DNA of 30,455 bases from a virus. The notes beneath the pieces are model-generated. The model was not told where the DNA came from, made no database searches, and worked only from the letters and a program-made list of their open reading frames with translations. Positions within the stretch are counted from its first letter, which is position 1. Each line of letters begins with the position of its first letter. Of this stretch, positions 1 through 6,058 are shown piece by piece. The stretch spans positions 1 to 30,455 of the IMG/VR virus record IMGVR_UViG_3300005340_000065, one strand, 5' to 3'. Both the position numbers and the translations under genes were made by a program.

Positions 1-10
1 AATTTTGGAA

Positions 11-136
11 TCACAGCTTCCAACGATCTTTCATTTCATGCGGCTTGTAGTCGTCTCCGAATAAAGCGTAGACGAGACAACCGATCATCAACGCACCGAA
101 GCCAAGTGCTGAGATTACGAAGATGTATTTGTCCAT
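11..136 (-). CDS. Single-pass membrane miniprotein (41 aa)
   Basis: Short ORF starting MDKYIFVISALG and ending DRWKL. Residues 4 to 26 form one hydrophobic segment rich in Ile, Leu, Gly and Ala, followed by a short charged tail (DDYKPHEMKDR). A GGGAG ribosome site lies a few bases before the ATG and overlaps the end of the upstream gene, whose stop at 138-140 nearly touches this start. This fits translational coupling in the leftward operon. No family is recognised. It resembles several other one-helix miniproteins in this arm only in its general build. Confidence 0.6.
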   Translation of the reverse strand: MDKYIFVISALGFGALMIGCLVYALFGDDYKPHEMKDRWKL

Positions 137-137
137 T

Positions 138-308
138 TTATTTCTCCCGTTCAGCGCTAGTCTCAGTCACCCGCCCGTATCCGTCACACACGTCACACCG
201 TTTTACTACTTCCACCGATCCATCTGTGGCTTTATAGAATGGTAGGATTGATCCATCGGACATAATGACGATTGATCCAGACCCCTCGCACTTTTTGCAT
301 TCAGGCAT
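138..308 (-). CDS. CxxCxGxG zinc-knuckle protein (56 aa)
   Basis: Starts MPECKKCEGSGS and carries two CxxC pairs, CKKCEGSG and CDVCDGYG. They resemble half of a DnaJ-type zinc domain and should bind one zinc ion. A longer reading upstream to position 350 is unlikely, because that stretch is the 3' end of the frameshifted gene at 313-535, whose stop lies 4 bases before this ATG. The block from MPECKKCEG to CDGYG recurs almost unchanged inside the 199-aa protein at 6706-7305, so the module was copied within this genome. The function is unknown. Confidence 0.7.
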   Translation of the reverse strand: MPECKKCEGSGSIVIMSDGSILPFYKATDGSVEVVKRCDVCDGYGRVTETSAEREK

Positions 309-312
309 CTCA

Positions 313-535
313 TTAGACCAATTCCCGCGCCCGCTTGGCGGCGTCACCATAGGTGTGTGGGCTAGGCAGTGTTACTAGCTGTTCCCACTTTGAGATATAA
401 CGCATCTGCGTATAGTCCTCTCCGCGTTCCGCAAAGAATTGCTGGATTGGACAATTGAACCGCTCCATCCAGTTGTAGCCTAGGTCGGCCCGGTTGGCGT
501 TCGAGAAAGTTAGCGAAGGCTTTTGTATTAAGCAT
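313..535 (-). pseudogene. Frameshifted hypothetical gene
   Basis: The gene starts at ATG 535 behind an AGGAG ribosome site and reads MLNTKAFANFLERQ in frame 0. After that, the protein-like frame is +1: ADLGYNWMERFNC, then FFAERGEDYTQMRYISKW, ending RARELV with a TAA at 313-315, four bases before the next gene. The +1 frame has a stop just upstream of the ATG and no start of its own, so the two halves belong together. One extra base in the CCC run at 489-491 (plus strand) would explain it. It may be a true mutation, a sequencing error or programmed +1 frameshifting. No family is recognised. Confidence 0.55.
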
Positions 536-575
536 TTTTAGGTTCTCCTGTTTAGGTGTAGTTCCACGTGGAAGA

Positions 576-803
576 TCAGCCATGTTCGCGCCATCGTTCG
601 CGTTGCTTCGCGGGCGTTAGCAACTGACGACCGGCCGCAGTCAAGAATATGCTCGGCCCGACTGTGTCGATCAGCATTGGATCGTGAAAGATCAGGTCGG
701 TAAGTTGTTCGCGCATCCAATCGGACATAGTTTCGTCAAGCGCGATTTTATTGTCGCCAATGTCCCGTAGGAGTCCTAATTGCTGTTGCGTGAGTTGCTG
801 CAT
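576..803 (-). CDS. Hypothetical protein (75 aa)
   Basis: Begins MQQLTQQQLGLLRDI behind an AAGGA ribosome site and ends KQRERWREHG. The composition is that of a small soluble helical protein with an acidic, hydrophobic middle and a basic C-terminus. The stretch SIFLTAAGRQLL resembles the end of a small winged-helix domain, but this is too weak for a call. Its start overlaps the stop of the upstream gene in a repeated stop-RBS-start junction (801-822) shared with position 2313-2334. No family is recognised. Confidence 0.6.
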   Translation of the reverse strand: MQQLTQQQLGLLRDIGDNKIALDETMSDWMREQLTDLIFHDPMLIDTVGPSIFLTAAGRQLLTPAKQRERWREHG

Positions 804-1156
804 TATCTGTCCTTCTCGGGCGAACGCGGCGGTCCAATTATTGTGTTTAGCCTCGGATCATCTTTTGGCACGTACCCTATTTCGTCGCGGTGTTTATCAA
901 TATCATTAACGCTTCTGCCGTGATAGATGAGGCCGCCGTAGCGTTTTGCCATCTTGGCTAGCGCGGCTCTTGCTGCCTTACCCGGCATTGGCCTGTTGTA
1001 TTCGCTTCCCTTGGCGCGGCTAAAGTCATCGGCAAATTTGCCGCATGGTCGGTCAAATAGGAACGCCACGGCATGATAGGAATCCTCCCGCGCATACATG
1101 ACGAGTGCGTCCATCGCGATACCGAGAGCCTTCCTGTATTTTTCCAACTCAGTCAT
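803..1156 (-). CDS. Hypothetical protein with DDPRLNTIIGPPR tail (117 aa)
   Basis: Start chosen at MTELEKYRKALG (1156), which has GGAA six bases upstream. The longer reading begins at a TTG inside the stop of the upstream gene. The N-terminal half is helical (ALGIAMDALVMYARED), and the middle is basic with repeated Ala (KAARAALAKMAKRYGG). The C-terminus GYVPKDDPRLNTIIGPPR followed by SPEKDR is shared with the protein at 1965-2315, and 41 bp of that shared region are identical. No function can be assigned. The tail is the most conserved part and may be a binding peptide or a recombination scar. Confidence 0.6.
   Translation of the reverse strand: MTELEKYRKALGIAMDALVMYAREDSYHAVAFLFDRPCGKFADDFSRAKGSEYNRPMPGKAARAALAKMAKRYGGLIYHGRSVNDIDKHRDEIGYVPKDDPRLNTIIGPPRSPEKDR
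837..877. repeat. 41-bp direct repeat, copy A
   Basis: These 41 bp are identical to 2092-2132. The repeat lies inside the 3' part of one small gene and encodes, on the minus strand, most of the peptide GYVPKDDPRLNTIIG. The DNA stays alike at the protein level on both sides. Confidence 0.9.
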
Positions 1157-1185
1157 CGTTGTTCCGGCGTTTATCGGGCGTGTGT

Positions 1186-1413
1186 TCAATCATTACTTCC
1201 GGTAATCAGAACAACTTTAGTTCCCCGCACACCCTTGGCAGCGAGGTCATGAGGTCCGTAGTACCATTCGGAATTCACGTTAAATAATACCTCGATAGTT
1301 CTTGGTTTCCCGCAGTCGTGATAGCCGCCCTCGTAGCCATTAGTCACCACCTGCGTATCGGACGGCAGTTCACTTAATTCTTGCATTAGGTCTGCGACAG
1401 TCTTTGCGGTCAT
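1186..1413 (-). CDS. Hypothetical protein (75 aa)
   Basis: Reads MTAKTVADLMQELSELPSD and ends VVLITGSND. The ATG at 1413 has a GGGGGGA ribosome site and overlaps the stop of the upstream gene; a second ATG three bases earlier is possible. The pattern is an N-terminal helix, then a Gly/Tyr-rich beta region (NGYEGGYHDCG), then a final strand KVVLITG. Small phage proteins with a similar outline (MTVGELIEELKKLPQD followed by a short beta sheet) are common, but their role is unknown. Confidence 0.65.
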   Translation of the reverse strand: MTAKTVADLMQELSELPSDTQVVTNGYEGGYHDCGKPRTIEVLFNVNSEWYYGPHDLAAKGVRGTKVVLITGSND

Positions 1414-1682
1414 CATTCCCCCCGGCGTTTATCTGGAGCGATGTCCGTTGCCCACGGCCCCGTGGTGGTGACGTCGCGTTGTTTATCGGGCGTTAGCGTC
1501 GCCAATGCTTTCAGCGCCCGAGCCGCCGCCTCGATCTGCTCTTGTGTCGGTTCCTGAGTTGTTTGTAGCTTCTTCTCGGGCGTTAGCGCCGCAGCGGCTT
1601 TCTCGTCTCCGTTGATGTCGGTCATGTGCTCAAAGGTTGCCCGAGCCGCCGCATCGATTTGTTCTGGTGTTGGTTCCGGCAT
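1413..1682 (-). CDS. Repeat-containing hypothetical protein (89 aa)
   Basis: The protein contains two copies of one unit. The first is PTPEQIDAAARA followed by LTPEKK; the second is PTQEQIEAAARA followed by LTPDKQ. It is acidic, Ala-rich and probably helical in each unit. The TPEKK and TPDK strings match the C-terminal tails of several neighbouring small proteins, so the tail-encoding DNA seems to have been fused in tandem here. The start sits in the repeated junction at 1680-1705 with an AAGGA ribosome site. No family is recognised. Confidence 0.6.
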   Translation of the reverse strand: MPEPTPEQIDAAARATFEHMTDINGDEKAAAALTPEKKLQTTQEPTQEQIEAAARALKALATLTPDKQRDVTTTGPWATDIAPDKRRGE

Positions 1683-1685
1683 TAT

Positions 1686-1868
1686 CTAGTCCTTCTTCTC
1701 GGGCGGTACTGCCGCAACTCCGCAATCGTATGCGAGGCGGTACACCTTCTGCGCCACTTGCTCGACGTACCGCTTTAGCGCCCGCTCCTGTCTTTCCGTC
1801 AGGGTGCGGAGTAGCGGGGGCGGCTTGCCCCACACGTCGAATATGTCCGCCTTACTTGCTCGCGGCAT
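1686..1868 (-). CDS. Hypothetical basic protein (60 aa)
   Basis: Starts MPRASKADIFDVWGK and ends GVAAVPPEKKD. A central helix (TERQERALKRYVEQVAQKVYRLAYDCG) is rich in Arg, Glu and Gln. The PPEKKD end is the tail shared across this gene cluster. Its ATG lies three bases after the stop of the miniprotein gene at 1872-1961, again in a TAG-ATA-ATG junction. No family is recognised. Confidence 0.6.
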   Translation of the reverse strand: MPRASKADIFDVWGKPPPLLRTLTERQERALKRYVEQVAQKVYRLAYDCGVAAVPPEKKD

Positions 1869-1871
1869 TAT

Positions 1872-1961
1872 CTAGTCCCTATAGCGCATAAGCACGATTG
1901 CTGAATTTACGAACAGCAGAACGCACATCGAGATAAACAGCCATGTTGGCACTTCGATCAT
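1872..1961 (-). CDS. 29-aa membrane miniprotein
   Basis: ATG at 1961 with AGAAGGA seven bases upstream opens a 29-codon ORF. It starts MIEVPTWLFISM and ends VLMRYRD, and almost the whole length is one hydrophobic helix with a positively charged end. It fills exactly the gap between two genes and uses the same stop-RBS-start junctions on both sides as its neighbours. This is strong evidence that it is translated despite its size. The role is unknown. Confidence 0.6.
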   Translation of the reverse strand: MIEVPTWLFISMCVLLFVNSAIVLMRYRD

Positions 1962-1964
1962 TAT

Positions 1965-2315
1965 CTAGTCCTTCTTCTCGGGCGTATACGCCGCATCCTT
2001 GGCGTACTCGTTCATGCGCTTGATGTCGTCGGTTGATACTTCGGCGTAGCTGGTGTCGGTCGGTTGCTGCTCGGGCGTGCGCGGCGGCCCGATTATTGTG
2101 TTTAGCCTCGGATCATCTTTTGGCACGTACCCCAATTCATCCCTGCGTTTGTCGGCTGGCGTTAGCAACGCAGATATTTTCCAGCCATATTTTTTCAGTT
2201 CATCACGAAGCTCGCCGGCTGAATTGTCCTCGGCGCAGTCACCATACTTTTCGTGTAGAAAAATCTCCACGATGGCCCAAGGATTGCGCCTTAGATAGTT
2301 TTCCTTTCTCGTCAT
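1965..2315 (-). CDS. Hypothetical protein with DDPRLNTIIGPPR motif (116 aa)
   Basis: Start taken at MTRKENYLRRNP (2315), behind GAGAAGGA and overlapping the upstream stop as TAATG. The longer reading to 2411 overlaps a real gene in another frame. An N-terminal helical part (PWAIVEIFLHEKYGD, ELRDELKKYGW) leads into RDELGYVPKDDPRLNTIIG, shared with the protein at 803-1156. After it comes an extra acidic segment ending AAYTPEKKD. The two proteins share only this module, which points to module exchange and not whole-gene duplication. Confidence 0.65.
   Translation of the reverse strand: MTRKENYLRRNPWAIVEIFLHEKYGDCAEDNSAGELRDELKKYGWKISALLTPADKRRDELGYVPKDDPRLNTIIGPPRTPEQQPTDTSYAEVSTDDIKRMNEYAKDAAYTPEKKD
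2092..2132. repeat. 41-bp direct repeat, copy B
   Basis: Identical to 837-877. It encodes the same peptide in the gene at 1965-2315 on the minus strand. Confidence 0.9.
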
Positions 2316-2500
2316 TATCTGTCCTTCTCGGGCGTTAAGGCGCGTGGATGCAGAACTTCGTCTATGACTCGCCACACTGGTTTCTTCCCGATGCCGCCGC
2401 ATTGCGAACACGGCATTTTGTTTCCGTATGGATCATGCATCAATGAACCGAAGCCATCGCAGTGCGGACAGATAACGTCTTGCCTTTCGAGTTCCGGCAT
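2315..2500 (-). CDS. CxxCxGxG zinc-knuckle protein (61 aa)
   Basis: Reads MPELERQDVICPHCDGFGS and carries two CxxCxGxG motifs, CPHCDGFG and CSQCGGIG, spaced as in a DnaJ-type zinc hairpin. One zinc ion is expected. The C-terminus ALTPEKDR is the shared tail of this cluster and its codons form part of the ribosome site of the next gene. The ATG at 2500 has AGGA nearby in a TAG-ATA-ATG junction. Such proteins are common in phage accessory regions; the target is unknown. Confidence 0.7.
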   Translation of the reverse strand: MPELERQDVICPHCDGFGSLMHDPYGNKMPCSQCGGIGKKPVWRVIDEVLHPRALTPEKDR

Positions 2501-2522
2501 TATCTAGTCCTGAACGCCGCGA

Positions 2523-2744
2523 TCATTTGCAAAAACCCGGCCATCGTCTTTCCTTTTTGTGCCATGCATAAGCCGCCAAGATTGCAGCCCGCGCCTCGCC
2601 TCTAAACGTCTCCCAATAGATGCAGCGCCTTGCACCGTTCGGCAGTTTGTCGCAACAAGAGCAGGCCAAAAGCTGCGTATCTGGATCGTGATATATTGAT
2701 CGACCAGCGGCCTCGCATAATGCTTTTGCTACTTGATCGACCAT
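2523..2744 (-). CDS. Cys-rich hypothetical protein (73 aa)
   Basis: Reads MVDQVAKALCEAAGRSIYHD and contains CSCC and further Cys residues (ALCEA, RRCIYWE, PGFCK), so it may bind zinc, although no standard knuckle is seen. AAILAAYAWHKKER looks like a C-terminal helix. The ribosome site is weak. The sequence just before the ATG is a 21-bp copy of a stretch inside the upstream gene (2940-2960), so the start region was probably copied from there. No family is recognised. Confidence 0.5.
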   Translation of the reverse strand: MVDQVAKALCEAAGRSIYHDPDTQLLACSCCDKLPNGARRCIYWETFRGEARAAILAAYAWHKKERRWPGFCK

Positions 2745-2765
2745 CGCGTTCTTAACCCGTGGTTC

Positions 2766-3293
2766 CTAGTCCTGAACGTCTAGTGCGCTATCTATCGCCT
2801 CTAATAAAGAGGCGGAGTGTCTGACTGTTTCGCTGTCCTCGTCGTTGCCGGCATCGGCCACATATTGCCGCGCCTCACGCAATAGATGTGCAAGTCTCTT
2901 TTCCATGGGAACCTCGTCTAAATAGTCTGCGTATGCGCTCATCGCGTTCTTAACCCGTGGGTTTTTAGTCCGTAAGGCTTTGCTTTGCTCTATGTTCATC
3001 TTTTCAAGTTCTTCAATAAGAAGCTTGAGAACCCTGCGTTCATCAAACTCTTCGTTAAAACGATATTCACAATTTTTGTAGTGAGTGATCGGAGCTGTAT
3101 TGATCGGAGACGTGATCGGTGCCCAGTGCGATGGATAGATTGTGCCCTCGTGGACCATGCTCCAAAATCCGTCGTTGTGCGACCAGCCCATATCAATAAA
3201 GAACATGTGCTTGTCCACGAAAGGATCGCTCTCAGTGCCGAGAAGAATGATCGTGTCCTTCGGTGCCGTTGCTATCGGATGCCAGTCTGTCAT
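2766..3293 (-). CDS. DUF551-domain phage protein (175 aa)
   Basis: The N-terminal 60 residues match DUF551: MTDWHPIATAPKDTIILLG, then HNDGFWSM and a final SHWAPI. These are the WxPIxTAPKD and HWxPL signatures common in phage and plasmid accessory proteins of unknown role. Residues 80 to 175 are helical (RVLKLLIEELEKMNIEQSKA, then LAHLLREARQYVAD) and may be a separate module. An internal Met (2942) is preceded by the same 21 bp that precede the start at 2744, so the C-terminal part may once have been, or still be, a separate gene. The start overlaps the upstream stop as ATGA. Confidence 0.65.
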   Translation of the reverse strand: MTDWHPIATAPKDTIILLGTESDPFVDKHMFFIDMGWSHNDGFWSMVHEGTIYPSHWAPITSPINTAPITHYKNCEYRFNEEFDERRVLKLLIEELEKMNIEQSKALRTKNPRVKNAMSAYADYLDEVPMEKRLAHLLREARQYVADAGNDEDSETVRHSASLLEAIDSALDVQD

Positions 3294-3424
3294 CCCTCTA
3301 TCTCAATTGGTTTAGACTTTATGTACCACCGCATGTCGAGGCCAGCCGTCTCCACCACTTCGTATAGCGACGGCGTTAGGATTATAGCACAGTAACGGCG
3401 TCTGAATAGCTTCAAGGTTGCCAT
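3290..3424 (-). CDS. 44-aa hypothetical protein
   Basis: Start at MATLKLFRRRYCAII (3424), which has a strong GGAGGT site formed by the last codons of the RlpA-like gene. The longer reading to 3661 runs antiparallel to real coding sequence and is rejected. The product is a small basic protein ending KPIEIEG. Its stop overlaps the DUF551 gene start (ATGA). No family is recognised. Confidence 0.5.
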   Translation of the reverse strand: MATLKLFRRRYCAIILTPSLYEVVETAGLDMRWYIKSKPIEIEG

Positions 3425-3750
3425 GCGACCTCCACCGGTCTCTCGCGCGGAAGAGGAACGGCGACACGCACACGAGCGACGCCAGCGTGTACCATGCCGA
3501 GTGCACGCGCCGCTCCCACCGTCAAGTCGAGGTCTCGTCCACGGATAAAAGGACCTCTGTCGTTGACCACGACGGCCAAACATTTCCGGCCGAAACAAAC
3601 ATTCAGGATTGTTCCGAAAGGCAACGTCTTGTGCGCTGCTGCGTGAGCTTTCGGATCGCACCTGCGACCTTGGGCCGTTAACGTTCCTCCTTCTCCCGGA
3701 GCGTTAGAGCAAAAGTAAAGACTAGCAATCATGAACGAAGTGAGTATCAT
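3412..3750 (-). CDS. RlpA-like double-psi beta-barrel protein
   Basis: Residues 30 to 105 carry the RlpA/DPBB pattern: AHAAAHKTLPFGTILNV, then VVVNDRGPFIRGRDLDL, AARALGM and GVARVRVAV. The conserved Asp of NDRGPF, essential in RlpA-type lytic transglycosylases, is present. The first 20 residues are hydrophobic (MILTSFMIASLYFC) and act as a likely signal peptide or anchor, so the protein probably works in the periplasm on peptidoglycan. At 112 aa it is a minimal DPBB without SPOR domain. RlpA cleaves denuded glycan strands at division sites. In a phage it could serve lysis, wall remodelling or superinfection control; this is inference. Confidence 0.8.
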   Translation of the reverse strand: MILTSFMIASLYFCSNAPGEGGTLTAQGRRCDPKAHAAAHKTLPFGTILNVCFGRKCLAVVVNDRGPFIRGRDLDLTVGAARALGMVHAGVARVRVAVPLPRERPVEVAWQP

Positions 3751-3920
3751 TTATCTTCCCCTTTGTTGCACCTGTTGTACTCTCTCATGATGTCTATTGG
3801 AGCGGTCTCCTGAACTGTTATTGTACTCATGACCGTCTCTCCAGTATCAATCTTCTGTAGCTCGTATCTATAAAGAAGCGGGTCTTTTTGGTGGACGTAT
3901 TTCATTATGACATAGTTCAA
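3747..3920 (-). CDS. Hypothetical protein (57 aa), probable TTG start
   Basis: A clean frame runs between two real genes: KYVHQKDPLLYRYELQKI, then TVMSTITVQETAPIDIM, ending NKGEDK. The ATG at 3905 has no ribosome site, whereas TTG at 3920 has AGGA five bases upstream and adds NYVI. TTG is therefore preferred. The stop overlaps the RlpA-like start as ATGA. The pattern of strand, turn and strand suggests a small beta domain. No family is recognised. Confidence 0.55.
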   Translation of the reverse strand: MNYVIMKYVHQKDPLLYRYELQKIDTGETVMSTITVQETAPIDIMREYNRCNKGEDK

Positions 3921-3922
3921 GT

Positions 3923-4165
3923 TTATCCTATTCCCCTTTCCAATTTAAACCTTTGAAGTGGCGTCAGCCTTCCGTGTACAGGATACTGGCGCGGTGCCTC
4001 GACGAAGTCGCATCTCTTTGGAAGCCAGTATCCTTTAAACTTATCTGGATGCAAACCTTTGAACGCTCCACAGCTCGCGCAGTACTGGCGCTTGATGCAG
4101 TTCTTCGTATGAAGACGATGCGTCTTCTTCGTTCTGGTCGGTGTTCCGCACCAAGCGCATCTCAT
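3923..4165 (-). CDS. Zinc-ribbon hypothetical protein (80 aa)
   Basis: Begins MRCAWCGTPTRTKKTH and continues KNCIKRQYCASCGAFKG, giving CxxC and CxxC pairs separated by a basic linker with His and Cys. This is a plausible zinc ribbon. The C-terminal half is basic and aromatic (KFKGYWLPKRC, LQRFKLERGIG). The positive charge would suit nucleic-acid binding, but no family is recognised. The start overlaps the upstream stop as ATGA. Confidence 0.65.
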   Translation of the reverse strand: MRCAWCGTPTRTKKTHRLHTKNCIKRQYCASCGAFKGLHPDKFKGYWLPKRCDFVEAPRQYPVHGRLTPLQRFKLERGIG

Positions 4166-4401
4166 GGTTTGTGACCCTGAGTCATCTTGTCTCGCACGTA
4201 TTGAAGAACGATGCCGATGTCGCCATCAGCGAAGAGAAGTTTCTTTGCAAATCCCATCTCAAAATTGTTGTCCTCGTAGACTATGAAACCTCCGTCTTGA
4301 ATTTTCATTATCGTCAGAGCGGCGAATTGTTGTTTCTGCCACCACTCACCTTCTGATATTGGTGCTGTCGCCATTTGTTTTCTCCATCCTAGTATGTTCA
4401 T
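4162..4401 (-). CDS. Hypothetical protein (79 aa)
   Basis: Reads MNILGWRKQMATAPISEGEW and continues ALTIMKIQDGGFIVYEDNN, ending VRDKMTQGHKP. The alternation of short strands and one amphipathic helix (GDIGIVLQYVRDKM) suggests a compact alpha/beta fold. A GGTGA site precedes the ATG, and the gene overlaps both neighbours by four bases. No family is recognised. Confidence 0.6.
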   Translation of the reverse strand: MNILGWRKQMATAPISEGEWWQKQQFAALTIMKIQDGGFIVYEDNNFEMGFAKKLLFADGDIGIVLQYVRDKMTQGHKP

Positions 4402-5579
4402 ATTGGTTTCACCAGTTCACCTTTGTATCCCTTAGCTCGCAGGTTCTTTTCTATCTCGTCGAAGATATGCCACGAGAAGACGATTGCGGCTTCTGGCTGC
4501 TCGTCGATTAGTCGCTGCTCGTCGACAACAGGGATGCGTGTACCCGGCATGTAGCGTCCTATCTTCAGTGAGCCGGTTCGTTCGACCACATAGTCAATCT
4601 GGTCGATGTCTAGCCGGCAATAATTGATGACGACGCTCGCACGGCTTGGTGCTCCTACGCCGACCACGCGCCCTAGTCCCTTAAGTTGCTGGACTGTGAA
4701 GACGAGGTCGCGGCGTGAGCGAAGAACTTGCTCCTTGAAGATGTAATAGGCGTGGCCTTCGTCTATGGCACACTTCTCGCTCTCGGTAAAATCATAAACT
4801 TCGCTAGCATTGAGGCCGCTCTTCATAGAAGCATAGACGCGAATGGAACCGCCGTGCGTCGGTATTTTTTTGACGGCGTCGATCAGAAATCCATGTCGGT
4901 CGAACAAATTCTGAAGGCTCGTCACCGAGTAGTATCGCAAGTGCTCGTGATAGATCGTGTCATACTGACAACTATCAAGCAGCCCCATCAGATAGTGACT
5001 CTCTGACAGGAACGTTCCACCCGGCTTGAGCAGCATCTTAATTGACTCAACAATCTCATTCGGTTCAGGCATGTGTGCAAAGCAATTACAGCAGGTTATC
5101 AAGCTGGCTTTCTGCATAATGCGGCTAGCCGTTATTTTGTTAAAAAATCTTTTAAGAGTTGGGATGCCTTTTTTGATTGCAACGTCGGCAACGTCTGTTG
5201 GCTCGATGCCGATAACCTTCATACCTCGTTCTTTATACTTCGATAGCAGCGTGCCGTCATTTGATCCGATGTCAATCACGAGGTCTCCGGGTTGAAGATC
5301 GAGAAGCTTGATGGCCTCGTCAGCTTGCTGCGCGAAGTTGTCGACTAGCAATCTTGTCGATCCGGATGTGTACGGATAGTGTGGAGGAAAGGTCCACTCT
5401 TGTCCGGGAATGAACCCCAATTGGACAAGCTCGCATCTTGGACAACACATAAGGTCTGTCGGCATCCACACTGAGCCGTGCGGTTCGTGGTCGACAGGGA
5501 CCATCCAATTGACGGGCGGCATGTAGCCGAGAGAGATTATTCGCTCCAGCTTCTCGTTGTCGCAGACTTGGCATTTCAT
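4398..5579 (-). CDS. TylC3/EvaC-like sugar C-methyltransferase
   Basis: This is a full-length (393 aa) three-domain enzyme. Residues 1 to 60 form the N-terminal zinc domain (CQVCDNEKLERI and MCCPRCELVQL). A class I SAM domain follows with motif I VIDIGSNDGTLL and acidic strand VIGIEP. The family signature YDTIYHEHLRYYS holds the Tyr/His catalytic residues, and IPTHGGSIRVYA follows. The C-terminal domain has GAPSRASVVINYC and PGTRIPVV. Relatives such as TcaB9 and EvaC methylate C3 of dTDP-4-keto-6-deoxy sugars. Its presence in a phage small-gene operon is unusual, and no glycosyltransferase is visible nearby, so the acceptor is unknown. Confidence 0.9.
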   Translation of the reverse strand: MKCQVCDNEKLERIISLGYMPPVNWMVPVDHEPHGSVWMPTDLMCCPRCELVQLGFIPGQEWTFPPHYPYTSGSTRLLVDNFAQQADEAIKLLDLQPGDLVIDIGSNDGTLLSKYKERGMKVIGIEPTDVADVAIKKGIPTLKRFFNKITASRIMQKASLITCCNCFAHMPEPNEIVESIKMLLKPGGTFLSESHYLMGLLDSCQYDTIYHEHLRYYSVTSLQNLFDRHGFLIDAVKKIPTHGGSIRVYASMKSGLNASEVYDFTESEKCAIDEGHAYYIFKEQVLRSRRDLVFTVQQLKGLGRVVGVGAPSRASVVINYCRLDIDQIDYVVERTGSLKIGRYMPGTRIPVVDEQRLIDEQPEAAIVFSWHIFDEIEKNLRAKGYKGELVKPI

Positions 5580-5941
5580 GGCCGTAACCTTTCAAACTCT
5601 TCGCCGTTCTGGGCGCAATAAGAAGCGTAGGCTGACATCGTCATGACCTTGAACTGAAAAGTGAAGGTCATCAGAAACATTATCAGGAACATAAGCGCCG
5701 CACCGAAGAGGAAGCCAAAGGTGACGAGCTTAAACGTTCCGTGTTTCGTCGGCCATTCCCACTGTTCTCTCAGTCTGGCGTTTTGCTTATCGACGCGAGC
5801 GCGGAGGGCCAAGATTTCATTCTTGGCTTTGATGAGATATTCGTACTGCTCTAGTGGGTCAATGCACCCTTCCATTGCCAAGTCGTAAGAACCTTGCAGC
5901 GTATCAACGATGTCTCTTTTGTCGTCGCCCATGTCGATCAT
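5576..5941 (-). CDS. Membrane-anchored coiled-coil protein (121 aa)
   Basis: Residues 30 to 60 are a charged helix (YLIKAKNEILALRARVDKQ) likely to form a coiled coil. Residues 72 to 95 form one transmembrane segment (LFGAALMFLIMFLMTFTF). A strong AGGAGG site sits upstream of ATG 5941. The tail ends GEEFERLRP. The build recalls spanins or membrane-tethered adaptors, but no Cys lipobox is present and no lysis neighbours are identified. The function is unknown. Confidence 0.6.
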   Translation of the reverse strand: MIDMGDDKRDIVDTLQGSYDLAMEGCIDPLEQYEYLIKAKNEILALRARVDKQNARLREQWEWPTKHGTFKLVTFGFLFGAALMFLIMFLMTFTFQFKVMTMSAYASYCAQNGEEFERLRP

Positions 5942-5950
5942 TTATCCCTC

Positions 5951-6058
5951 CTATTTGCAAATCATTCTCATCCAGCACATCGGTAGTCCCATCGTCAGAC
6001 CTCCGATCAAGAGCGTAGCCGCGAAGAAGAGAAGACCCATTGTCAGTTTGTTTGGCAT
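5951..6058 (-). CDS. 35-aa membrane miniprotein
   Basis: Start at ATG 6058 (MPNKLTMGLLFFAATLLIG), with AGAGG seven bases upstream and a TAATG overlap with the zinc-finger gene before it. Almost the whole product is one transmembrane helix ending CWMRMICK. The longer reading to 6163 is the wrong frame of the upstream zinc-finger gene. The role is unknown. Confidence 0.55.
   Translation of the reverse strand: MPNKLTMGLLFFAATLLIGGLTMGLPMCWMRMICK

Noticed and set aside
362-535. Frame-0 continuation of the MLNTKAF gene (PGRPRLQLDG onward)
   Set aside because: The +1 frame is far more protein-like and its stop abuts the next gene; frame 0 reads as out-of-frame sequence.
1637-1891. Plus-strand 84-codon frame in the left arm, and similar plus-strand frames up to 18 kb
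   Set aside because: They are antisense shadows of tightly packed leftward genes and have no ribosome sites or domain signals.
801-2522. Spaced short repeats read as a CRISPR array
   Set aside because: The repeats lie exactly at gene junctions, spacing follows gene length, and they encode stops and starts; no cas genes apart from a Cas4-like phage nuclease.
3290-3661. 123-codon minus-strand frame covering the RlpA-like gene in another frame
   Set aside because: The RlpA-like frame has a clear domain. Only the last 44 codons (from 3424) have their own ribosome site.
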